Below are positions 24,756-33,804 of a DNA stretch of 64,000 nt, in pieces (within the stretch, counting starts at the first letter, position 1; each line of letters begins with the position of its first letter). The stretch is taken from assembly GCF_016107705.1 (NCBI RefSeq), contig NZ_JAEHGC010000002.1:372001-436000 (forward strand), given 5' to 3'. The notes under the pieces are model-generated. The model made no database searches. It was not told the origin of the DNA and worked only from the letters and a program-made list of their open reading frames with translations. The position numbers and the translations under genes are program-made. The stretch is from Neobacillus cucumis. Lineage in GTDB: Bacteria > Bacillota > Bacilli > Bacillales_B > DSM-18226.

Positions 24756-24795
24756 TACTAGAGAAGTAGATAGGTTTTATTAGGAGGAATATTAT

Positions 24796-25560
24796 ATGAC
24801 TGGAAGGTTTGAAGGTAAAGTAGCATTTGTCACAGGCGGAAGCCGTGGTATTGGAAAAGGTATTGTTGAGCTTTTTGCAGAAGAAGGAGCAAAGGTTGCC
24901 TTTATTGATTTAAACGAAGAAGCATTACATGAAACAACAAGCGCGTTAAGAGAAAAAGGCTATGAGGTCTATTCGAAGGTTGCGAATGTGGTCGATGCTG
25001 AGCAAGTGGAAACAGCTGTTAAAGAGGTTTTTGAAACATTTGGTTCCGTCGATATCCTTGTCAACAACGCAGGTGTAATCCGTGACAACCTCTTGTTTAA
25101 AATGACGGATTCTGATTGGCAGATGGTTATGGATGTTCACTTAAAGGGCTCGTTTAATACCACTCGTGCCGTGCAAAAATACATGGTGGAAAAGAAATAT
25201 GGCCGGATTATAAACATTTCCTCTACTTCTGCGCTTGGAAACCGCGGCCAAGCCAATTATGCGGCAGCTAAAGCAGGCTTACAGGGGTTCACCAAGACAT
25301 TAGCGATTGAACTTGGCAGGTACGGAATTACCGCAAATTCGGTAGCACCAGGTTTTATTGAAACGGAAATGACCATGGCAACGGCAGAAAGAATCGGCAT
25401 TCCATTCGAGACTTTGGTGGAAGCAAGCGTTTCTCAGATTCCTGTTGGCAGAAGCGGGAAGCCAGCTGATATCGCAAATGCAGTTGCTTTCTTTGCTGAT
25501 GAAAAGTCATCGTTTATTAACGGGCAGGTTATTTATGTTGCAGGCGGACCGAAATGCTAA
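24796..25560 (+). CDS. SDR-family 3-oxoacyl reductase (FabG-like)
   Basis: 254-residue short-chain dehydrogenase: cofactor motif TGGSRGIGKG near residue 14, NNAG near 88, catalytic Ser in ISSTSALG and YAAAK about 13 residues on. It interconverts 3-oxo and 3-hydroxy acyl thioesters or similar carbonyls, with NAD(P)H. TAGGAGG precedes ATG 24796. It is followed by two hot-dog dehydratase genes, so together they can hydrate an enoyl-CoA and oxidise the hydroxyacyl-CoA. It lies in a catabolic cluster and not with fatty-acid synthesis genes. Confidence 0.88.
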   Translation: MTGRFEGKVAFVTGGSRGIGKGIVELFAEEGAKVAFIDLNEEALHETTSALREKGYEVYSKVANVVDAEQVETAVKEVFETFGSVDILVNNAGVIRDNLLFKMTDSDWQMVMDVHLKGSFNTTRAVQKYMVEKKYGRIINISSTSALGNRGQANYAAAKAGLQGFTKTLAIELGRYGITANSVAPGFIETEMTMATAERIGIPFETLVEASVSQIPVGRSGKPADIANAVAFFADEKSSFINGQVIYVAGGPKC

Positions 25561-25580
25561 TCTTGTGAGGTGAGGTAGAA

Positions 25581-26030
25581 TTGTTTAAAGATCAAATTGG
25601 CAAGCAATCAACAAAAATAAAAAATGTCGTTGAAAGAGGGGCCGTCAAGAAATTTGCTGAAGCAATTGGCGATCTGCAGCCGATTTATTTTAATGAAGAG
25701 ATTGGAAAACAATCAAGATATAAATGCAATATTGCACCTCCCACGTTTCCAAGGATTTTCGATTATGGGGAAATTGATGGCTTTCATCTTCCCGTCAAGG
25801 GCTTGATTCATGGGGAACAAACCTTTCATTATGTTCGCCCATTGATGGTAGGGGAAGAAATTTTCTGCTATTCCATCATAAAAAGCTATGTGGAGAAAAG
25901 TGGCGGCTTTGGGAAGATGGGTTTTCTTGTCCTTGAAAGCTTTGGGGAAGATGTTTCCGGAAATACCATTTTTAGCTCTACCTCGACAATTGTCATTTCT
26001 GAAGCAGTGAGGAAGGTGTTAACACCATGA
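25581..26030 (+). CDS. MaoC-type dehydratase N-terminal domain protein
   Basis: 149 residues with the FAS1-type dehydratase/MaoC N-terminal hot-dog pattern: AVKKFAEAIGDLQPIYFNEE, PPTFPRIF, LIHGEQTFHYVRPLMVGEE. This half usually lacks the catalytic Asp/His pair and pairs with a catalytic MaoC partner, which here is the next gene, overlapping by four bases (ATGA). TTG 25581 with AGGTGAGG upstream. Together they should form a heteromeric enoyl-CoA hydratase/3-hydroxyacyl dehydratase (HtdXY-like arrangement, inference). Confidence 0.8.
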   Translation: MFKDQIGKQSTKIKNVVERGAVKKFAEAIGDLQPIYFNEEIGKQSRYKCNIAPPTFPRIFDYGEIDGFHLPVKGLIHGEQTFHYVRPLMVGEEIFCYSIIKSYVEKSGGFGKMGFLVLESFGEDVSGNTIFSSTSTIVISEAVRKVLTP

Positions 26031-26428
26031 ATGCATTGTCACAGCTACAGGTTGGAGAATCGGTGAAAGAGGTTCAACTTGAGCCTGTATCAAGGCTCGA
26101 CTTAATCAAATACGCAGGAGCATCCGGTGATTATAACCCCATCCACACGATTGATGAAGAAGCAATTAAAGCCGGGCTACCGGGGATTATTGCGCATGGG
26201 ATGTGGACAATGGGGAACCTCGCAAAGCTGTTTACATCCTATTTTGAAGAAGGATTTATTCAAGATTATTCCATCCGTTTTAAAGGAATGGTCTTTTTAA
26301 ACGATGTTATCACTCTTAAAGCTAGATTACTAGAGAAACAGGATCTAACTCTCCGCTTTAAAGTAGAAGCAGTGAACCAGGATCATAAAGAAGTGTTAAA
26401 AGGAGAAGTCGTGTATCGACTATATTAA
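26027..26428 (+). CDS. MaoC-family enoyl-CoA hydratase/dehydratase
   Basis: 133 residues. The hydratase-2 motif is complete: YAGASGDYNPIHTID supplies the catalytic Asp and His, and GIIAHGMWTMG follows. It adds water to trans-2-enoyl-CoA in R-hydroxyacyl stereochemistry (family knowledge). ATG 26027 overlaps the stop of the non-catalytic partner, supporting a fixed 1:1 complex. A strong terminator follows, ending the first transcription unit of the cluster. Confidence 0.88.
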   Translation: MNALSQLQVGESVKEVQLEPVSRLDLIKYAGASGDYNPIHTIDEEAIKAGLPGIIAHGMWTMGNLAKLFTSYFEEGFIQDYSIRFKGMVFLNDVITLKARLLEKQDLTLRFKVEAVNQDHKEVLKGEVVYRLY

Positions 26429-26444
26429 ATATTTAAATTAGGAA

Positions 26445-26498
26445 AAGGTTTCGCCAATTGAACACTAAGTTTCCCAAAATTGGCGACCTTATTTTTTT
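26445..26498 (+). terminator. Intrinsic terminator
   Basis: AAGGTTTCGCCAATT pairs with AATTGGCGACCTT, with one unpaired T in the left arm, followed by T7. Confidence 0.85.
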
Positions 26499-26506
26499 AT
26501 GAGAAA

Positions 26507-26520
26507 TGACAGCGTTTACA
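26507..26520 (+). promoter_or_regulatory. cre-like CcpA site
   Basis: TGACAGCGTTTACA matches the cre consensus in 13 of 14 positions. It lies 35 bases before the acyl-CoA ligase start, so it would repress this second unit during growth on preferred sugars. Confidence 0.6.
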
Positions 26521-26554
26521 TACAAGTATTCTATTCGTTGAGGAGAGTTGATCC

Positions 26555-28231
26555 ATGCTAACCCTTCATTACAAATATTGGCCTCAAATACCGAAATCGT
26601 TGAAACTTCCATCCACTTCACTTTATAACAACCTCAAGGTTAGTGCGGAACGTTATCCGGATCAAGAAGCAATCTATTATTATGGCAAAAACCTCACCTA
26701 TCAACAACTAAACGAGGAAGTCAACGGCCTTGCTGGTTACTTGCAGCACAAATTGGGTGTCACAGCGGGTGAGAAGGTAATGCTTTTTATGCAGAACTCA
26801 CCACAATTTGTCATCGGATACTATGCAATTTTAAGGGCAAATGCTGTGGTCGTTCCCATTAATCCAATGTTAACAACGGATGAATTGGACTTCTATATAC
26901 GTGATTGTGAAATCAAAACGGCATTAATTGGGCAGGAACTATACGAGCAGGTCCGTCCTTTGCATGGACAAACAACCCTTAATAATCTGGTTATTGCTGC
27001 TTACTCTGATTACGCTTCCGATGAGTTTGCTGGTATCCTTCCAAAGGAGGTAGAGACACCAAGAGTGGTTTTTAATGTTCCAAACCACTTCCTTTGGAGA
27101 GAAGCGATTGAATCCAAGCTCATTCCTCTTGAACATACGGCCAAAGGTGATGATCTAGCAGTTCTTCCATATACATCCGGAACAACCGGTCTGCCGAAAG
27201 GATGTATGCATACCAATCGTACGGTGAATGCAAACACGATCGGAGCTTATTATTGGTCGCGTACGACAACAAATTCTGTCCATTTAACGACCTTGCCGCT
27301 TTTCCATGTAACAGGAATGGTTCATAGCATGCATATGCCGATTTTTGCAGGCGGAACGATGGTGATTATGACAAGATGGAATCGTGAGGCGGCAGTAGAG
27401 TTAATCAAAACGAAGGGCTGTACCCATTGGGTAGCGATCGCGACGATGATTGTGGATTTCCTGGCGAATCCGAAATTAAAGGCAGAGGATCTTGCTAATT
27501 TAACTTCTATTTCCGGAGGCGGGGCCGCATTGCCGGAGGCGGTTGGCGAAAAATTGTTTAACCTTACCGGGTTGCGGTTTGTCGAAGGCTATGGTTTATC
27601 CGAGACGATTGCTCAAACCCATTTTAACCCTGCAGACCGTCCAAAAATGCAATGTCTCGGAATTCCATCCTTTGACGTTGATGCTCGGATTATCGAACCA
27701 GGTACCGGAAAAGAACTGGGTGTGGGGGAAGTAGGAGAAATTGTTGTTAATGGCCCTCAGGTAATGGTCGGTTATTATAACCGTGACGACGAAAATAGAG
27801 GCTCCTTTATGGTGATGGAGGGAAAAACGTTTTTCAGAACGGGCGATATTGGCCGCTATGATGAAGAAGGCTATTTTTTTATCGTTGACCGAGTGAAAAG
27901 GATGATTAACGCATCCGGATATAAAGTTTGGCCGACAGAAGTAGAATCCTACCTCTATAAACACCCGGCAATCCAGCAGGCATGTGTCGTCGGCGTACCT
28001 GATTCAAGAAGAGGGGAAACCGTAAAAGCATTTGTGATTTTAAACGAAAATTATGAAGGGAAAATAAGCGAGGAGGAAATTATTGAATGGTCCAAGATTT
28101 ATATGGCTGCTTATAAATATCCACGCGAAGTCGAGTTTAGAAAGCAATTTCCGATGACAAGCAGCGGAAAAATTTTATGGCGCAAGCTTCAGGAAGAAGA
28201 ACTCTACAAAGTAGAGAAGGAAGTTCAATAA
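26555..28231 (+). CDS. AMP-forming acyl-CoA ligase 1
   Basis: 558-residue ANL-superfamily enzyme. P-loop-like LPYTSGTTGLPKGC near 204, GYGLSE near 349, TGDIGRYDEEGYFFIVDRVK and the lysine-bearing C-terminal segment MTSSGKILWRK are all present. It adenylates a carboxylic acid and makes its CoA thioester. ATG 26555 follows GAGGAGAG. It is the likely entry enzyme for the catabolic cluster; chain length cannot be told. Confidence 0.9.
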   Translation: MLTLHYKYWPQIPKSLKLPSTSLYNNLKVSAERYPDQEAIYYYGKNLTYQQLNEEVNGLAGYLQHKLGVTAGEKVMLFMQNSPQFVIGYYAILRANAVVVPINPMLTTDELDFYIRDCEIKTALIGQELYEQVRPLHGQTTLNNLVIAAYSDYASDEFAGILPKEVETPRVVFNVPNHFLWREAIESKLIPLEHTAKGDDLAVLPYTSGTTGLPKGCMHTNRTVNANTIGAYYWSRTTTNSVHLTTLPLFHVTGMVHSMHMPIFAGGTMVIMTRWNREAAVELIKTKGCTHWVAIATMIVDFLANPKLKAEDLANLTSISGGGAALPEAVGEKLFNLTGLRFVEGYGLSETIAQTHFNPADRPKMQCLGIPSFDVDARIIEPGTGKELGVGEVGEIVVNGPQVMVGYYNRDDENRGSFMVMEGKTFFRTGDIGRYDEEGYFFIVDRVKRMINASGYKVWPTEVESYLYKHPAIQQACVVGVPDSRRGETVKAFVILNENYEGKISEEEIIEWSKIYMAAYKYPREVEFRKQFPMTSSGKILWRKLQEEELYKVEKEVQ

Positions 28232-28268
28232 AGGGTTTTATTTTCTGAAAAAAATTTCTTCATAATAT

Positions 28269-28445
28269 TTGTTTCATCAAAATATAGATTTAAATGCAGC
28301 AGGCTTGCTTAAATTCCCAATTAACAGTGGGGATAAGCGTCCGAAACCATTATTACAATACCATAAATCATTGGATTTGCTAGAGGAAAGAAACCAAGTA
28401 GTCTGGGAAAAGCGTGGATCACTAGTATACTACCATTTAAGATAA
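28269..28445 (+). CDS. Unrecognised short ORF or gene remnant
   Basis: Between the two ligases a frame of 58 codons (TTG 28269, TAA 28443-28445) reads through FPINSGDKRPKPLLQYHKS and then VVWEKRGSLVYYHL, the latter resembling the wing of a small DNA-binding protein. The codons look natural, but there is no ribosome binding site and no known family. It may be the 3' remnant of a lost regulator gene. Confidence 0.3.
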   Translation: MFHQNIDLNAAGLLKFPINSGDKRPKPLLQYHKSLDLLEERNQVVWEKRGSLVYYHLR

Positions 28446-28450
28446 TTCCT

Positions 28451-28496
28451 GACACAGAAGTGTGCAAACTCCACTTCTGCGTTCAGTGTTGTTCTT
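28451..28496 (+). terminator. Weak hairpin before the second ligase
   Basis: CAGAAGTG pairs with CACTTCTG, followed some bases later by a T-rich stretch. It may attenuate read-through between the ligase genes. Confidence 0.4.
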
Positions 28497-28517
28497 TTCA
28501 ACTTTTTTAAAGAAGGG

Positions 28518-30047
28518 ATGGATTTTGTGAAGCTTAAGGAGCTGCTCGAAACAAATATATCTCAGTTCGGGGAATATCCTTTTTTGTATTTTAATGAAAA
28601 GCAATACACCAATGTAGAGACAAAGAATTTTGCGGATAGCTTTGCCGCGGGATTATCGAATAAAGGCATTGCAAAAGGGGACCGGGTGATCGTTGTTATG
28701 CCCAATTGCCCAGAAGTTGTTTTTGCCTACCAAGGAATCTCGCGTGCAGGGGCGATTATTGTTCCCATCATGTTTACCCTTCACTCAAAAGAAATTCAAT
28801 ATATTGCCCACAATTCTGGTGCCAAGGCTGTGATTACTTCATCACCTGTTTTAGAAAAGGTAGAAAAAGCACTTATTGATCTTCCTGTAAAACCAATCAT
28901 TATAGCAGCAGACCTGCCTTCAAATACGAATCTAGTAAACTTCTACGATGTAATGGACAATTTCAATCAAGACCATTTCGGACAAAACGCAAATGAAGAA
29001 GAAACAGCCGTTATCCTCTATACATCCGGAACAACCGGCAATCCAAAAGGCGTTATGCTAACTCATAAAAATTTATACTCCAATGCCTTGAATTCAGCTA
29101 AACACAGTGGTACTGAACGCGGGACAACACTAGGTGTACTTCCGCTTGCTCATGTGTACGGTCTGACCATTTCCAATGTCTGTTTTTTAACAGGCAGTTC
29201 GATTGTTGTCTTTTCACAATTTGACGTAAAAAAGGTTTTTAAAGCGATAGAACACTATAAAGTAAAAACCTTCTCAGCCGTTCCAGCAATGATCCATGCC
29301 ATGGTATCCTATCCGGAAGCAAGGAGTTATGATACATCTAGTCTTGAATCGGTCGGTTCAGGTTCTGCCCCGCTCCCTGTTGTTTTACACCAGGCTTTTG
29401 CAGAAAAATTCGCTGCTCCTGTTTATGAAGGTTATGGGTTATCGGAAGCTGCACCTGTGGTAACGGCTCATCGAAAGGGCATACCCATTAAACCCGGTTC
29501 CGTCGGGGTACCGATTCCAGGAGTGGAAGTTAAAATTGTCGATAACCTTGGGGAAGAGCTCACAATGGGAGAGGTAGGCGAATTGATTGTCCGCGGTGAT
29601 AATGTTACCCCGGGTTATTATCAGAATCCTGAGGAAACGATGCAGGTATTAAAAGATAAATGGTTTTATACCGGTGATATGGCCCGGGTCGATGATGAGG
29701 GATACGTATATATTGTGGACCGGAAAAAGGATTTAATTATCCGCGGCGGCTTTAATATCTACCCTAGAGATGTGGAAGAAATTCTTAATGCTCATGTTGA
29801 GGTTTATGAAGCGGCGGTTGTAGGTGTGCCAGATGAGCGAATGGGGGAGGAAATGGTCGCCTGTGTAGTAAAAATGCAGGGTTCAAGAGTATCTGAATAT
29901 GAATTAATCCGCCACTGCCAACTACATTTAGCTAAAAATAAAACTCCGAGAAAAATTATTTTTCTTGAGTCATTGCCGCGTAATGGTGTTGGTAAAATTC
30001 TTAAAACACAACTGCGAAAAGAAGCAATAGAGAATTTTATTCGTTAA
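28518..30047 (+). CDS. AMP-forming acyl-CoA ligase 2
   Basis: 509-residue ANL enzyme, distinct from the first ligase: VILYTSGTTGNPKGVMLTH near 170, GYGLSEAAPVV near 308, GDMARVDDEGYVYIVDRKKD and IIRGGFNIYPRDVEE in the hinge region, and C-terminal RNGVGKILK with the catalytic Lys. It is typical of medium/long-chain fatty-acid CoA ligases. AGAAGG directly abuts ATG 28518, so GTG 28527 may be the true start. It begins the unit that contains the R2lox gene 27 bases downstream. Confidence 0.9.
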   Translation: MDFVKLKELLETNISQFGEYPFLYFNEKQYTNVETKNFADSFAAGLSNKGIAKGDRVIVVMPNCPEVVFAYQGISRAGAIIVPIMFTLHSKEIQYIAHNSGAKAVITSSPVLEKVEKALIDLPVKPIIIAADLPSNTNLVNFYDVMDNFNQDHFGQNANEEETAVILYTSGTTGNPKGVMLTHKNLYSNALNSAKHSGTERGTTLGVLPLAHVYGLTISNVCFLTGSSIVVFSQFDVKKVFKAIEHYKVKTFSAVPAMIHAMVSYPEARSYDTSSLESVGSGSAPLPVVLHQAFAEKFAAPVYEGYGLSEAAPVVTAHRKGIPIKPGSVGVPIPGVEVKIVDNLGEELTMGEVGELIVRGDNVTPGYYQNPEETMQVLKDKWFYTGDMARVDDEGYVYIVDRKKDLIIRGGFNIYPRDVEEILNAHVEVYEAAVVGVPDERMGEEMVACVVKMQGSRVSEYELIRHCQLHLAKNKTPRKIIFLESLPRNGVGKILKTQLRKEAIENFIR

Positions 30048-30074
30048 ATCATCTGAACGAAGGGAGTTTGTTTG

Positions 30075-30968
30075 ATGGAAAGTAGAAAAATGTTAACAAC
30101 TAGCAGCCGGGGATTACTAGAGGATTCATTTCCTTTTCGCTTATATCAAAAGGCAAAAAGGGTCGGGACCTGGAATCCGGCAGATATAGATTTCACTCAG
30201 GACCAAAAAGATTGGAAAAACTTGACTAGTGAGCAAAAAGAGGATATTTTACGCCTCATCTCCCAGTTTCAGGCGGGAGAGGAAGCGGTTACGCTTGACC
30301 TTTTACCGCTCATCATGGCGATTGCAAAAGAAGGCCGCCTTGAGGAAGAAATGTTTTTAACCACCTTTTTATATGAGGAAGCAAAGCATACAGAATTTTT
30401 CCGGCTAGTGTTGAATGCAATCGGTGAAAAGGGAGACCTTTCGCATTTCCACACGGAAACCTATAAAACTATTTTTTATGAAATCCTTCCGACCACTATG
30501 GAACGGTTGGTCGAAGACCAATCTCCTGAGGCGATTGCCGAAGCTTCTGTTGTCTACAACATGTTTGTTGAAGGAGTTCTGGCGGAAACTGGTTACTTTT
30601 CCTTTTATAATGCACTTGAAACGGCAGGAATCATGCCCGGTCTTTTGGAAGGGGTAGGAAACTTGAAAAAGGATGAGTCGAGACATATCGGCTATGGTAC
30701 CTTCCTCTTGCAGCGGTTAATCTGTGAACATCCACATCTCTTTGAATTTGTTGCCCATAAAATGGCTGAGTTAACTCCACTCGCGATTCGGTTAAATCAA
30801 GAAGGGATTGGAGGAAGGAAGGTTAGTTCTTTTGGCGGAGATCCCGAGGACATCATGAATTTTACAATGAAACAACTGTCAGTCCGGATGGAAATCCTAG
30901 CTAGAGCAAAAGGCAAGAAAATAGAAGAGATTTATAGATTTACTGAAAGTGAACTTGGAGTTTTATAG
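30075..30968 (+). CDS. R2-like ligand-binding oxidase (R2lox, Mn/Fe type)
   Basis: 297 residues from ATG 30075 (GGGAG 8-9 bases upstream; TTG 30072 is too close). The ferritin-like four-helix core carries all six metal ligands with the R2 spacing: Glu69 (AGEEAVT), Glu102 and His105 (EEAKH), Glu166 (FVEGV), Glu201 and His204 (DESRH). Val72 and Tyr161 occupy the places of the Val-Tyr ether cross-link reported for the Geobacillus and Mycobacterium proteins. No NrdA partner is present. R2lox proteins bind a long-chain fatty acid and a Mn/Fe centre; their physiological reaction is unknown. Context here is acyl-CoA and alcohol/aldehyde metabolism. Confidence 0.9.
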   Translation: MESRKMLTTSSRGLLEDSFPFRLYQKAKRVGTWNPADIDFTQDQKDWKNLTSEQKEDILRLISQFQAGEEAVTLDLLPLIMAIAKEGRLEEEMFLTTFLYEEAKHTEFFRLVLNAIGEKGDLSHFHTETYKTIFYEILPTTMERLVEDQSPEAIAEASVVYNMFVEGVLAETGYFSFYNALETAGIMPGLLEGVGNLKKDESRHIGYGTFLLQRLICEHPHLFEFVAHKMAELTPLAIRLNQEGIGGRKVSSFGGDPEDIMNFTMKQLSVRMEILARAKGKKIEEIYRFTESELGVL

Positions 30969-30992
30969 ATTTAATAAATTGGAGGAGTTCGG

Positions 30993-32519
30993 ATGACTGT
31001 AAATGTAGATGTACAAAGTTTTCCGCTATTTATTAATGGAAAATGGGAACATTCAAGCAGCCAAGAAATGTTCGATGTCTTTAATCCCGCAACTGGGCAG
31101 CTGGCGGCAAGGGTTGCCAAGGGAACCGAGGCTGATGTTGACAGGGCTGTTCAAGCAGCGAGACTTGCTTTTGATCAAACAGAATGGAAAAACATGCGTC
31201 CGAAAGACCGTTCTAATATTCTTTATGCGATTTCCTATCAAATTGCGGCACATGCCGAGGAGTTGGCTTATCTTGAGGCAATCAGTTCGGGTGGTACGGT
31301 TCGTCGAATTGGTAACAGCGATATCTTACAAATGGTCGATTTGTTTCAAACACTAGCAAAATTCACGCTGGAATACCCATTCTCTGAAACACTTCCGGTT
31401 CCACCATTTCCAGGGCCCGCCCATAATTTTATTTGGCGCGAGCCAATCGGAGTCTGTGCCGCTATCACTCCTTGGAATTATCCAATGGTGATTGCCTGCT
31501 GGAAAATTGCACCGGCACTGGCGATGGGCAATACTATCGTTGTCAAGCCGGCAAGCTATACACCGTTGTCGACTTTGAAACTAGCAGAAATTATTTCAAA
31601 TGTTGTTCCGCCTGGCGTCATCAATGTTGTCACCGGATCAGGTGTTGAGGTGGGTGAAGCACTTGTCCGCCATCCTAAGGTCGATAAAGTTGCCTTTACC
31701 GGTTCAACAGAAGTAGGAAGAAGAATTATGGGGCTTGCTGCCGGTACAATTAAAAATACTACCTTAGAGCTTGGGGGGAAATCTCCCAATATTATTTTAG
31801 AGGATGCCGATTTAAGTATCGCACTACCTGGCAGTCTTTTTGGTGTGTTCTTGCATTCCGGGCAGTTCTGTGAGTCAGGTACGCGTTTATTTGTTCCGGA
31901 TTCGATTTACGACCAAGCTGTTCAAGGGCTTGTGGCACTAACGAGTAAATTAAAGCTAGGGAATCCGCTTGACACTAAGACCGATATGGGTCCGGTTATT
32001 TCAAAAAAGCAAAAAGACACCATTCTTTCTTATATTGAAACAGGGAAACAGGAAGGGGCTACACTTGTTTGCGGCGGCAAGGAAGTACAGGTGCCGGGCT
32101 GTGAAGAAGGACATTTCATCGAGCCAACAATTTTTACGAATGTGACCAATGATATGAAAATTGCCCAAGAGGAGATTTTTGGTCCTGTTTTATGTGTAAT
32201 TCGTTATTCAAATGTAGAGGAAGCAATCTGTATGGCCAATGATACGATTTATGGACTTGCCGCAGGCGTTTGGACCCGTGATGTCAATAAGGCTTATGAT
32301 GTTGTTCGAAAGCTTCAGGCAGGTGTAGTCTGGATCAATGATTGGCATATGCTTCGGAATGATGCCCCTTTCGGCGGTTATAAGCAAAGCGGCATCGGCA
32401 GGGAAATGGGCAAGCATTCCCTTGATGCTTATACACAAGTCAAGCATGTTCATACATCAATGGTTCCGGAATTAGAAAGACGAAACTGGTATGGAATTCT
32501 GTTTGGTCAAAACGAATAG
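30993..32519 (+). CDS. NAD(P)-dependent aldehyde dehydrogenase
   Basis: 508 residues. The Rossmann and catalytic domains show the general base Glu259 in TLELGGKSPN and the nucleophile Cys293 in LHSGQFCESG, plus ITPWNYPM and FTGSTEVG. It oxidises an aldehyde to the acid. GGAGGAG precedes ATG 30993, 24 bases after the R2lox gene, and the alcohol dehydrogenase follows after 14 bases. The three form an alcohol-aldehyde-acid sequence whose acid could be taken up by the two CoA ligases (inference). Confidence 0.9.
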   Translation: MTVNVDVQSFPLFINGKWEHSSSQEMFDVFNPATGQLAARVAKGTEADVDRAVQAARLAFDQTEWKNMRPKDRSNILYAISYQIAAHAEELAYLEAISSGGTVRRIGNSDILQMVDLFQTLAKFTLEYPFSETLPVPPFPGPAHNFIWREPIGVCAAITPWNYPMVIACWKIAPALAMGNTIVVKPASYTPLSTLKLAEIISNVVPPGVINVVTGSGVEVGEALVRHPKVDKVAFTGSTEVGRRIMGLAAGTIKNTTLELGGKSPNIILEDADLSIALPGSLFGVFLHSGQFCESGTRLFVPDSIYDQAVQGLVALTSKLKLGNPLDTKTDMGPVISKKQKDTILSYIETGKQEGATLVCGGKEVQVPGCEEGHFIEPTIFTNVTNDMKIAQEEIFGPVLCVIRYSNVEEAICMANDTIYGLAAGVWTRDVNKAYDVVRKLQAGVVWINDWHMLRNDAPFGGYKQSGIGREMGKHSLDAYTQVKHVHTSMVPELERRNWYGILFGQNE

Positions 32520-32533
32520 GGGGTATTTTTGAA

Positions 32534-33742
32534 ATGAAAACGACTTTATCACAGTTTATGCTTCGTACAGGAATTTACAGTGGGTCCAATTCCCGTGCTC
32601 TTGTTCCAAGCTTGTTTGCTGGCCTTGGTGCAAAAAGGGTTGTGCTTTTCAGTGACAGAGGATTGGAAAAAGCGGGCGTTGTCGAAAAAGTTGCTGATAT
32701 TTTTAAGTTGACCGGTCATGGAAGCGGTCCGGAACTTGTCGGCACCTACCTTGATATCGCTCAGGATGCGGAAAGCCGCTGTATTAATGAGGCGGCCAGT
32801 TACGCTCGAGAGGTTGGAGCGGATGCATTATTAGCTGTCGGGGGCGGGAGTGTTTTAGATACGGTAAAAGGTGTAAAGTATGCACTTCATAAGGGACTAG
32901 CGGATATTAAGGAGGCGATTCCAGGGGGGCTTTTATACGAATCGTTTCCGAAGGCTGGCTTCATTCCCATTCCACATATTGCGATTCCGACGACTGCGGG
33001 TACAGGTTCCGAGGTTTCACCGATTGCGGTTATTTTTAATGAAGACATTCAAATGAAGACCAATATTATTCATCCATTTATTAATGCAGACATGGCAATT
33101 TTGGATCCCGATTTAACGGTCGGGCTGCCACCGGCCATTACTGCCTTTACTGGGTTTGATGCATTAACACATGCAATTGAGGCACTTGTCTCACCAACTG
33201 CAACGGCTTTAACGGATGCACAGGCACTTCATGCGATTCGCTTAATTGAAAAAAATCTTCCTGTTGCTGTAGCGAATGGAGGGAATATTGAGGCAAGAAT
33301 GGATTTACTTCATGCGAGCTTAATGGGAATTACCGCATTTAGTTTTGCTTTGAATGCAATTCCGGTCCATAATTTGGCACATGCTTACGGGGCACTGTTC
33401 AGAATTCCACATGGGTTGGCCAATGCAGTGTTTTTACCGGTGGTGATGGAGTATATTCCACAGTTGTATTTACCGAAAGTGGCTGAGCTCGCAGAGGCAT
33501 TGCGAGTGGATGTGAAGGGGGATTCTGCAGAAGCGGCCTTGAGAAAGGTTGTGGAGAAAATTAGGGTGATGCAGCATAAGGTAGGTCTCCCATCTGATTT
33601 TAAAGATTATCAGATTTCTGAAGAAGCTCTAAAGCAAACCATTCCCGCGGTGATGAAGGATCCAGCAGCTGTAAGCTACCCAATGCCGAAAGAATTAATA
33701 GCAGCAATTGGACAGAGAGTGGTACCGATAGGTGTGAAGTAG
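32534..33742 (+). CDS. Iron-containing alcohol dehydrogenase
   Basis: 402-residue group III alcohol dehydrogenase. NAD site LLAVGGGSVLDTVKG near 110, TTAGTGSEVSP near 156, and metal ligands in ADMAILDPDLT, FDALTHAIEAL and the paired His of VHNLAHAYGALFRIPHGLAN. It oxidises alcohols or reduces aldehydes with NAD. It is the last gene of the R2lox unit, followed by a tandem-repeat region with no clear terminator of its own. Confidence 0.9.
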   Translation: MKTTLSQFMLRTGIYSGSNSRALVPSLFAGLGAKRVVLFSDRGLEKAGVVEKVADIFKLTGHGSGPELVGTYLDIAQDAESRCINEAASYAREVGADALLAVGGGSVLDTVKGVKYALHKGLADIKEAIPGGLLYESFPKAGFIPIPHIAIPTTAGTGSEVSPIAVIFNEDIQMKTNIIHPFINADMAILDPDLTVGLPPAITAFTGFDALTHAIEALVSPTATALTDAQALHAIRLIEKNLPVAVANGGNIEARMDLLHASLMGITAFSFALNAIPVHNLAHAYGALFRIPHGLANAVFLPVVMEYIPQLYLPKVAELAEALRVDVKGDSAEAALRKVVEKIRVMQHKVGLPSDFKDYQISEEALKQTIPAVMKDPAAVSYPMPKELIAAIGQRVVPIGVK

Positions 33743-33804
33743 ATTGATCTTGTGGAATGCACATGGCGTATTTTGATGCTGTGTGCATTTTGGTTTTTAA
33801 CGGG

